Assembly: GCA_963977675.1 (NCBI GenBank)
Contig: CAXBPY010000022.1
Span: 1 to 41,772 of the forward strand
DNA from: CAXBPY01 sp003455275
GTDB lineage: Bacteria > Bacteroidota > Bacteroidia > Chitinophagales > UBA10324
DNA: 41,772 nt
Direction of reading: 5' to 3'
This document shows positions 16,626 to 24,035 of the stretch, piece after piece. The position numbers and the translations under genes are program-made. The notes under the pieces were generated by a model. It was not told the DNA's origin and did not search any database. It saw only the letters and a program-made list of their open reading frames with translations. Position 1 is the stretch's first letter, and every line of letters begins with the position of its first letter.

Positions 16626-19600
16626 ATGCCTTTCAAGAAAGACCTTAAGATTAAACCCAACTTTACAAAAATTACAATTGGTCTCGCTTCTCCCGATTCA
16701 ATTCTGGAAAGAAGTTTTGGCGAAATCCTGAAACCGGAAACCATTAATTACCGCACTTACAAACCTGAACGCGATGGATTGTTCTGCGAAAGAATCTTTG
16801 GTCCCGTAAAGGATTATGAATGTTATTGTGGTAAGTACAAGCGTATTCGTTACAAAGGGATTGTCTGCGACCGTTGCGGTGTTGAGGTTACTGAAAAGAA
16901 AGTTCGTCGCGAGCGTATGGGTCATATTAAACTCGTAGTTCCCATTATTCATATTTGGTATTTCAAATCTCTTCCAAATAAAATTGGTTACCTGTTGGGG
17001 GTTTCTTCTAAAAAGTTGGAGAGTATTATTTATTACGAACGCTTCGTGGTTATACAAGCCGGAGTTGCTGAAGGCCGTCAAAAAATGGACTTGATTACAG
17101 AGGAAGAATATCTTGATACAGTAGAAAAACTTCCAAAGGATAATCAACATCTTGATGACACAGATCCAAACAAGTTCATTGCTAAAATGGGAGGCGAAGC
17201 AGTAAGTGATCTGCTCTCAAGAATAAATATGGATGAACTTTCATACCAGCTCCGTGATCAGGCTGCAAATGAAACTTCGCAGCAGCGCAAAGCTGAGGCA
17301 TTGAAAAGGTTGAGTGTGGTTGAGGCATTTAGAGATGCACAAAGCCGTTATGAAAATCGCCCTGAATGGATGGTGGTTCAGTATTTACCTGTAATTCCGC
17401 CTGAACTTCGTCCCTTAGTACCTCTTGATGGCGGCCGTTTTGCCAGCTCTGATCTAAACGATTTATATCGCCGGGTTATTATTCGTAATAATCGATTGAA
17501 GAGGTTAATGGAAATAAAAGCTCCTGATGTTATTCTTCGAAATGAAAAAAGAATGTTGCAGGAGGCGGTTGATTCTTTGTTTGATAATTCGCGCAAATCA
17601 AATGCTGTTAAAGCTGAGGGAGGAAGAGCGCTGAAATCATTAAGTGATGTGTTAAAAGGTAAGCAAGGTCGCTTCCGCCAGAATTTGTTAGGAAAGCGTG
17701 TTGATTATTCGGGCCGATCAGTAATTGTTGTTGGACCTGAATTAAAATTATATGAGTGCGGTCTGCCTAAGGATATGGCAGCCGAGTTATTTAAGCCTTT
17801 CATCATTCGCAAGTTGATTGAAAGAGGAGTTGTTAAGACCGTAAAATCAGCAAAGAAATTAGTTGATAAGAAGGATGCTCACATTTGGGATATCCTTGAA
17901 AACATATTGAAGGGACATCCAGTACTTCTTAATCGTGCTCCAACTCTGCACCGACTTTCGATTCAGGCGTTTCAACCAAAGTTGATTGAAGGAAAAGCAA
18001 TTCGCCTTCACCCTCTGGTTTGCGGCGCTTTTAACGCAGACTTTGATGGTGACCAAATGGCTGTTCATGTTCCATTAAGTAATGCTGCAATTCTTGAAGC
18101 ACAGCTATTAATGCTCTCGGCTCACAATATTTTAAATCCGCAAAACGGATCACCTATCACTCTTCCTTCACAAGATATGGTGCTAGGTCTATACTACATT
18201 TCAAAACATAAAAAATCTACCAAGGAAGAAAAAGTAAAGGGTGAAGGAAAAATTTTCTACTCTCCAGAAGAAGTGATAATAGCTTATAATGAAAAGAGAG
18301 TAGACCTGCATGCAGTTATTAAAGTTAAAGTGAACTTGCGCCAGGGAGATAAATTGGTAAATAAATTAGAGGAAACAACAGTAGGCCGTGTAATTTTCAA
18401 TCAATTTGTTCCGCAAGAAGTTGGATTCATCAATATTCTTTTAACCAAGAAAGCTCTTCGTGAGGTAATTGGTAATGTTATTAAGATCACAAACATTCCG
18501 CGAACTGCTCAGTTTCTTGACGATATAAAAAATCTGGGATTCAACATGGCATTCAAAGGAGGTTTGTCATTCAATATTTCAGACCTTGTTGTATCGCAGA
18601 TGAAGGACAAGATGCTTGATCAGGCTCAGGAAGAAGTAGACGAAGTATGGAGTAATTACAACATGGGTCTTATTACTAACAATGAAAGATACAATCAAAT
18701 CATTGACATCTGGACTCGTGTAAATAATCGCCTTTCCGATGTATTGATTAAAGAGTTATCTGTACACAAACAAGGATTTAATTCTGTTTACATGATGCTG
18801 GATTCAGGGGCCCGTGGATCAAGAGAGCAAATCCGTCAATTAGGCGGCATGCGGGGACTCATGCAGAAACCAAGAAAATCTGGAGGTAACCCTGGAGGAG
18901 AAATTATTGAAAACCCAATTCTCTCTAATTTTAAAGAGGGGCTTTCGGTACTTGAATATTTTATTTCAACTCATGGTGCGCGTAAAGGTCTCGCAGATAC
19001 TGCCTTGAAAACTGCTGATGCCGGTTATCTCACCCGCCGTTTGGTGGATGTTGCCCAGGATGTAGTTATTACACAAGAGGACTGTGAAACGCTCCGCGGA
19101 ATTTCAATCAGTGCGCTTAAAGACAATGAAGATATAGTTGAACCATTGAGCGAAAGAATAATTGGCCGTGTAGCATTGAATGACATTTTTGATCCATTAA
19201 CAGATAAATTGGTGGCAAAAGGCGGCGAAGAAATTTCAGAAGATATTGCTAAAATGATTGACTCATTAGCAATCGAGTCTGTTGAAATCCGTTCTGTTCT
19301 GACATGCGAAGCCAAAAAAGGTGTTTGCTCGAAATGTTATGGTAGAAATCTCGCTAGCGGAAGAATGAGTGAAATGGGGGATGCTGTCGGAATTATTTCA
19401 GCTCAATCTATTGGTGAACCTGGAACTCAGTTGACTCTTCGTACCTTCCATACAGGAGGTGCTGCTGGTGGCGGTGCAACTGAATCGCGCCATGAAGCCA
19501 AATTTGAAGGCGTAGTTCAAACCGAAGATGTGCGAACTACTCCATTTACAAATGAAAAAGGTGACAAGATAAATGTCGTTCTCAGCCGTATGGGTGAATT

Positions 19601-20930
19601 AAGAATTATAGAACCTAAATCAGGTAAGCAACTTATTTCATACAACATTCCATATGGTGCATATATAAATGTAAAGGATGGCGACAAGATTACTAAGGGG
19701 CAGGAAATATGCACCTGGGATCCATACAATGCAGTTATCATTACTGAATTCAAAGGAGAAGTTGAGTTCGAAAATATTATTGATGGAATTACCTATCGCG
19801 AGGAAGCAGATGAACAAACAGGTCACCGCGAAAAGGTAATTGTTGAATCAAGAGATAAAACCAAGATTCCAACCATCAAGTTAATGAAAGGAAAAAATGA
19901 ATTAAAGAGTTATAACATTCCGGTTGGATCACATATAAATGTTGAGGCGGGAGATGAAGTTCTTCCCGGAACAGTGCTTGTTAAAATTCCTCGCCTTACA
20001 GGTAAATTGAAAGGAGATATCACCGGAGGTCTTCCTCGTGTAACTGAATTATTCGAAGCACGGAACCCAAGTAACCCGGCTGTTGTAAGTGAAATTGATG
20101 GCGTTGTTCAATTCGGCACTGTTAAGCGTGGTAATCGTGAGATTATTGTTGAATCTAAAGATGGTGTTCAGAAAAAATATCTTGTTCCGTTAAGTAAGCA
20201 CATTTTGATTCAAGACGGAGATTTTGTGAAAGCCGGAACTCCTTTATCGGATGGAGCAATTACTCCTGCAGATATTCTTTCTATCAAAGGACCTTTTGCT
20301 CTTCAATCTTATATGGTGAATGAAATTCAGGAAGTGTATCGCTTACAAGGTGTAAAGATAAATGACAAGCATATCGAAACTATTGTGCGCCAAATGATGC
20401 GCAAGGTATTGATTGTAGATCCGGGAGATACTTTATTCCTTGAAGGAGAGCCCGCAGATAAGTTTGAATTCCTTGAAGTGAACGAAGAGATTTTTGATAA
20501 GAAAGTAATCACTGTAAATGGCGATTCTGAAAATCTTAAAGTAGGACAAATCACAACCTTAAGAACAATACGAGAAGAGAACTCAGCGCTGAAGCGTGCA
20601 GATAAGAAAGCAATAGAATGGCGCGATGCTGTTCCTGCAACATCGGAACCAATGTTGTTAGGAATTACCCGTGCATCATTAGGAACGAAGAGCTGGATCT
20701 CGGCTGCCTCATTCCAGGAAACTACCAAGGTACTTAGCACTGCCTCTATTTCAGCAAAAACCGATTCACTAATGGGATTAAAAGAAAATGTTATCATCGG
20801 TCATCTGATTCCTGCCGGAACCGGATTGCCAGAGTATGAAAACATTGTTGTTGGTTCTAAGGAAGAATATGAGCGCCTTTTAACTTCCAAGAAAGAACTG
20901 CTTGTACCAATTGATGAAATTGACGAATAA
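16626..20930 (+). CDS. rpoC: DNA-directed RNA polymerase subunit beta'
   Basis: 1434 residues from the ATG at 16626; a TTG six bases earlier is in frame but less likely. All key sites are present: zinc ribbon C66, C68, C81, C84 near the N-terminus; rudder and lid region with GKRVDYSGRSVIVVGP; catalytic NADFDGD at 470-476 with D472, D474, D476 holding the Mg ion; second zinc site C820, C894, C901, C904; trigger-loop region MGDAVGIISAQSIGEPGTQLTLRTFHTGG. The C-terminal insert of repeated sandwich-barrel segments (GAYINVKDGDKITKGQEI, GSHINVEAGDEVLPGTVLVK) is normal for the phylum. rpoB is not adjacent; the gene has its own promoter and terminator. Confidence 0.99.
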   Translation: MPFKKDLKIKPNFTKITIGLASPDSILERSFGEILKPETINYRTYKPERDGLFCERIFGPVKDYECYCGKYKRIRYKGIVCDRCGVEVTEKKVRRERMGHIKLVVPIIHIWYFKSLPNKIGYLLGVSSKKLESIIYYERFVVIQAGVAEGRQKMDLITEEEYLDTVEKLPKDNQHLDDTDPNKFIAKMGGEAVSDLLSRINMDELSYQLRDQAANETSQQRKAEALKRLSVVEAFRDAQSRYENRPEWMVVQYLPVIPPELRPLVPLDGGRFASSDLNDLYRRVIIRNNRLKRLMEIKAPDVILRNEKRMLQEAVDSLFDNSRKSNAVKAEGGRALKSLSDVLKGKQGRFRQNLLGKRVDYSGRSVIVVGPELKLYECGLPKDMAAELFKPFIIRKLIERGVVKTVKSAKKLVDKKDAHIWDILENILKGHPVLLNRAPTLHRLSIQAFQPKLIEGKAIRLHPLVCGAFNADFDGDQMAVHVPLSNAAILEAQLLMLSAHNILNPQNGSPITLPSQDMVLGLYYISKHKKSTKEEKVKGEGKIFYSPEEVIIAYNEKRVDLHAVIKVKVNLRQGDKLVNKLEETTVGRVIFNQFVPQEVGFINILLTKKALREVIGNVIKITNIPRTAQFLDDIKNLGFNMAFKGGLSFNISDLVVSQMKDKMLDQAQEEVDEVWSNYNMGLITNNERYNQIIDIWTRVNNRLSDVLIKELSVHKQGFNSVYMMLDSGARGSREQIRQLGGMRGLMQKPRKSGGNPGGEIIENPILSNFKEGLSVLEYFISTHGARKGLADTALKTADAGYLTRRLVDVAQDVVITQEDCETLRGISISALKDNEDIVEPLSERIIGRVALNDIFDPLTDKLVAKGGEEISEDIAKMIDSLAIESVEIRSVLTCEAKKGVCSKCYGRNLASGRMSEMGDAVGIISAQSIGEPGTQLTLRTFHTGGAAGGGATESRHEAKFEGVVQTEDVRTTPFTNEKGDKINVVLSRMGELRIIEPKSGKQLISYNIPYGAYINVKDGDKITKGQEICTWDPYNAVIITEFKGEVEFENIIDGITYREEADEQTGHREKVIVESRDKTKIPTIKLMKGKNELKSYNIPVGSHINVEAGDEVLPGTVLVKIPRLTGKLKGDITGGLPRVTELFEARNPSNPAVVSEIDGVVQFGTVKRGNREIIVESKDGVQKKYLVPLSKHILIQDGDFVKAGTPLSDGAITPADILSIKGPFALQSYMVNEIQEVYRLQGVKINDKHIETIVRQMMRKVLIVDPGDTLFLEGEPADKFEFLEVNEEIFDKKVITVNGDSENLKVGQITTLRTIREENSALKRADKKAIEWRDAVPATSEPMLLGITRASLGTKSWISAASFQETTKVLSTASISAKTDSLMGLKENVIIGHLIPAGTGLPEYENIVVGSKEEYERLLTSKKELLVPIDEIDE

Positions 20931-20949
20931 TTTTTTATGAAATTTATTG

Positions 20950-20984
20950 ATTTGGCAACTCGAAATGAGTTGCCAAATTTTTTT
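20950..20984 (+). terminator. Rho-independent terminator of rpoC
   Basis: Perfect 12-bp stem ATTTGGCAACTC / GAGTTGCCAAAT around loop GAAAT, then seven T. It lies 20 bases after the rpoC stop and before DUF3467, so the downstream gene is either reached by partial read-through or has its own promoter. Confidence 0.92.
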
Positions 20985-21004
20985 CAGTAAAACAATTTAA
21001 TAAA

Positions 21005-21325
21005 ATGGAAACGAATAATCCTCCACAGCAAAATCAAATAAACATAGAACTCACTGAAGAAATTGCAGAAGGCATCTACAGCAACCTGGCAATAATCACA
21101 CACAGTAATCAGGAGTTTATTGTAGACTTCATTAAAATGATGCCCGGGATACCTAAGGCAAAAGTGAAAGCTCGCATTGTGCTCACCCCTTCACATGCTA
21201 AAAGATTTTTGAAAGCATTAAAAGAAAACATCAACAAGTTTGAAAGTCAAAATGGAGAAATAGGAGATATAGAAGATATCCCAATGATGAATATGAATTT
21301 TGGAGGACAAACCGGTCAAGCTTAG
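21005..21325 (+). CDS. DUF3467 family protein
   Basis: 106 residues. The motif sequence (IELTEEIAEGIYSNLAIITHSNQEFIVDFIKMMPGIPKAKVKARIVLTPSHAKRFLKALKENINKFE) is characteristic of DUF3467, a small cytoplasmic family without a known activity. I recall this gene as commonly following rpoC in Bacteroidota, and that arrangement is kept here although the rpoB side is not. It has a methionine-rich tail (IPMMNMNFGGQ). The rpoC terminator lies between it and rpoC, and its own terminator follows. Confidence 0.9.
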   Translation: METNNPPQQNQINIELTEEIAEGIYSNLAIITHSNQEFIVDFIKMMPGIPKAKVKARIVLTPSHAKRFLKALKENINKFESQNGEIGDIEDIPMMNMNFGGQTGQA

Positions 21326-21349
21326 TTTATTAAATTTTAATAAATTACA

Positions 21350-21387
21350 AAACGCCGAAGCATATCAATTGCTTCGGCGTTTTTTTT
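21350..21387 (+). terminator. Rho-independent terminator of the DUF3467 gene
   Basis: AACGCCGAAGCA and TGCTTCGGCGTT form a perfect 12-bp stem around loop TATCAAT, followed by a run of T to 21387. Confidence 0.95.
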
Positions 21388-21534
21388 ATATGACCGCTTT
21401 AACTATTAAAGCTGTCCAATTTCTTGACCACGGATTAATCCGCTTGACAAGCCCTAAATGTGATTTTAGGTTTATAGCCGGAAATTTTTTTAAAACAAAT
21501 TACCTGTCAGAAAAGCTTTCCCGGAAAAGAAATT

Positions 21535-21717
21535 AAAACTGAAACCTGTATGAAAAATTCTTATGAGAAAAAAAATCTGTTAAGTGTTTTTAGTGTTCGC
21601 TTAAGCCATGCTGCGGGTGTGCGCATGCACAGATTATTAAATAAATCTCTTCATAGGATTTTAACAAAATGTTATTTCCTCTTCATTTCATTTTGAAAAA
21701 TACAGGTTTCATGTTTT
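21535..21717. repeat. 183-bp element bounded by inverted repeats, upstream of the CHAP gene
   Basis: AAAACTGAAACCTGTAT (21535-21551) and ATACAGGTTTCATGTTTT (21700-21717) are inverted copies with a perfect 12-base core (TGAAACCTGTAT) and one inserted base. The 148 bases between them have no ORF and contain a short TGTGC/GCACA hairpin. No clear target-site duplication. The remaining part of the gap (21388-21534 and 21718-21743) holds nothing recognisable. Confidence 0.55.
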
Positions 21718-21743
21718 AATAATTAATCAGATAAAAAAAAATC

Positions 21744-22724
21744 ATGAGCAGAAAAGAAATTATTCAGAGAGCAGCTGCCGAAGAAGGAACCACTGAAAAT
21801 CCGCCAAATAGTAATAAGACAAAGTACGGAGAATGGTATGGCTTAAATGGCGTGCCCTGGTGTGCAATATTTGTTTCCTACATTTTTGATAAAGCCGGTC
21901 ACTCACTGGGCTTTATTGAAACAGGCAAGGGTTATCAAAGTTGCCAGGGTGGATATAATCACTGGCGGAGCACAAATGAATTTACAACCAATCCACAACC
22001 TGGTGATATTGTTTTATATGACTGGAATGGAGATGGACACTGTGACCACACCGGAATTTTTCTTCGATGGATAAAACAGGGTGAAAAATTTGAAGCCTGG
22101 GAAGGAAACACCTCTATGACAGATAACAGCAATGGCGGAATTGTTATGTTGCGAAAAAGAAGTGCAAATGTTGTAAGGGCGTTTGTTAGTCCAGCTGTGC
22201 TTGGCGGTATGACCGACCAAATAATACATAATGATTTGGCGGCCGGTGACCGCGGGTCGCGCATTTCAGGTTTACAACATAAACTCTCATAACTTGGTTA
22301 TAAAATCGTGATAGATGGTTGGTTTGGAAAAGAGACAGAGATTGCGGTGAAACGATTTCAAGAAGAAAATCATCTGGAGGCGACTGGTATTGTTTCAGAA
22401 GCACTTATTGGTTATATGACCGACATATTGAACCGCCCTAGAGTGAGTGACAAAAAACTAATCTCAGGAAGTTTTCTTAAGAAGGGTGATCGGGGGTTTG
22501 CTGTATTGAGCTTACAGAAAAAGCTAAATGCTTTTGGAGCCAATTTCGATTTCCCCGAATTCCGAGATGCACTTACAATTGCTTTACACAATGTAATGCA
22601 ATCACAAAAAGATAAATTTAAAATCGGAGGTGCTAATCCAATTTCCGAAGAGCAACTACTTGATAAATTTTGCTTCCTCAATGCAAAATCATTTTTAGAA
22701 AATCATCTTCCAACCCAAATCTAA
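21744..22724 (+). pseudogene. CHAP amidase + peptidoglycan-binding protein, interrupted by an in-frame TAA
   Basis: One reading frame of 326 codons interrupted by TAA at 22290-22292 (codon 183). Residues 1-150 are a CHAP/NlpC-type hydrolase domain with Cys40 in VPWCAIFVSY, His102 in GHCDHTGIF and an acidic/Asn partner in EGNTS (120-124). Residues about 165-230 form a peptidoglycan-binding domain: LAAGDRGSRISGLQHKLS, stop, LGYKIVIDGWFGKETEIAV. The stop replaces a residue inside the domain, one base change from AAA, GAA or CAA. A second, weaker repeat follows (KKGDRGFAVLSLQKKLNAFG, near 248). There is no signal peptide, as in endolysins. It is either a recent pseudogene, a sequencing error or a read-through product; the frame is otherwise clean. 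The truncated product would keep the whole catalytic domain. Confidence 0.85.
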
Positions 22725-22727
22725 ATT

Positions 22728-23707
22728 CTGATTAATATTTTTTCATCCACTTACCTCGATGTAGCAATTGGACTCATATTTATTTTTCTTCTCCTCAGCT
22801 TACTGGTCATCACGGTGAATGAGATAATTGACGGTGCTCTGAAATTCCGCGCGCAGATGTTGCGCAAGGGAATTTATTATATGCTCTCTGATAAAAACGG
22901 AAAGGCAATTGCTTCCAGAGTTTTCAATCACCCTCTGGTAAACAATCCCATTGATCCTTCTATTACACCATCATACATCGGTGCAAAAAACTTTTTAAAA
23001 TACTGATTGACATTTTCGTTCGCGACAATGGCACCGGAAGCATTGCAAAGCAATTTGAAGATTCGGTAAATGAATTGCCGAATGGAGATGTGAAGGATGC
23101 TCTTATTGCGTTAGTTAAAAATGCTGAAGGAAATATCGACAAGCTTCGCGAGCAGATTGAACACTGGTTTGATTTCTCCATGGACCGTGTAACAGGATGG
23201 TATAAAAGGAAAATGCAGTGGGTCACATTTATTGTAGGGCTGATTATTTGTGTCGCATTTCATGTAAACACATTTACAGTAGTGTCTCATCTTGCTCATG
23301 ATAACAAGTCAAGAGAAAAAGTAGTGCAGATGGCGAATGAATATGTTGCACACAACCCACCTTCCGTGAAAACAAATGCATTTGATTCAACTTCTGATTC
23401 TGCTGATACTCTGATGAAGCGAATTGACTCACTTCGAAAAGTTGCATACCAACAAATAACTTTTCTGAATGATGAAAGTGATATCATGGGTATCGGTTGG
23501 AATTATGCCTGGAATCATTCTTATTCTGAAAAGTGGAATAACAGTAAGAGTTGGTTCGGTTCGGTATTTCTTTTCTTAGGGGATTTCCTACTCAACCTTC
23601 CCGGAATTTTATTGACAACTCTTGCTCTTCTTCTTGGGGCACCATTCTGGTTTGATATGCTTCAGAAAGTGATAAACATCCGAAACAGCGGCAAGAAGCC
23701 GCAGTAA
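22728..23707 (+). pseudogene. Multi-span membrane protein with a frameshift and no ATG start
   Basis: About 326 codons in two frames. Part one starts in the frame of the CHAP gene, three bases after its stop, with CTG (22728) or ATT (22737) where ATG is expected, and reads YLDVAIGLIFIFLLLSLLVITVNEIIDGALKFRAQML to PSYIGAKNFLKY, then TGA (23004). Part two continues one base back as KILIDIFVRDNGTGSIAKQ to the stop at 23707. Joining the parts by a -1 shift in T TTA AAA gives an uninterrupted protein of a family of hypothetical membrane proteins that I recognise by its N-terminal VAIGLIF...VNEII helix and its DxDKLREQIEHWFDxxMDRVTGWYKRK-like segment. Membrane segments lie at the N-terminus, after the WYKRK segment and at the C-terminus. 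Function unknown. Confidence 0.8.
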
Positions 23708-23748
23708 GAAAAAAGTTAAAGATCATTTGCCTGTACTTAGTATCAAAA

Positions 23749-23778
23749 TTTGAAAAATAAATTGTGCGGTTACATTTG
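23749..23778 (+). promoter_or_regulatory. Promoter of tRNA-Ser
   Basis: TTTG (23749-23752), 18 bases, TACATTTG (23771-23778). The mature tRNA begins five bases later, so the 5' leader is almost absent. Confidence 0.72.
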
Positions 23779-23782
23779 CGGC

Positions 23783-23868
<86 letters not shown>

Positions 23869-23887
23869 AGAAAATTTGATGGTTGCG

Positions 23888-23912
23888 TGTTGAGGATTCA
23901 ACAGATTTTTTT
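23888..23912 (+). terminator. Terminator behind tRNA-Ser
   Basis: TGTTGA GGAT TCAACA hairpin followed by GA and seven T. It is a short stem but well placed, 20 bases behind the tRNA. Confidence 0.6.
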
Positions 23913-24035
23913 CTAATTCCGAAGTAAGATTTATCGTGAATTGATTATTGTTCATCGGAAAAATATCATGATCACTTTAATCTTTCAGAAAATTGAGTAG
24001 CCGAAAAAATTCCACCTAAATAAATCGGTTTCATC

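Noticed and set aside
20327..20797. Long minus-strand open frame of 156 codons inside rpoC
   Set aside because: Shadow of a strongly conserved gene; no start context and no recognisable protein sequence. The same holds for the minus-strand frames at 12970-13374, 13632-13979 and 14616-14999.
20931..21004. Read-through fusion of rpoC and DUF3467 as one operon without interruption
   Set aside because: A very strong terminator stands between them; cotranscription cannot be assumed.
21300..21536. Plus-strand frame overlapping the end of the DUF3467 gene
   Set aside because: It runs straight through the terminator hairpin and its T-run; composition is not protein-like.
22290..22724. A general stop-codon reassignment of TAA
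   Set aside because: TAA ends many intact genes in this window at the expected length (for example rpoC, asnB and accD), so any read-through would have to be local.
21744..23707. Prophage lysis cassette
   Set aside because: No phage structural, replication or integrase genes around it, and the membrane protein is far too large and unlike a holin.
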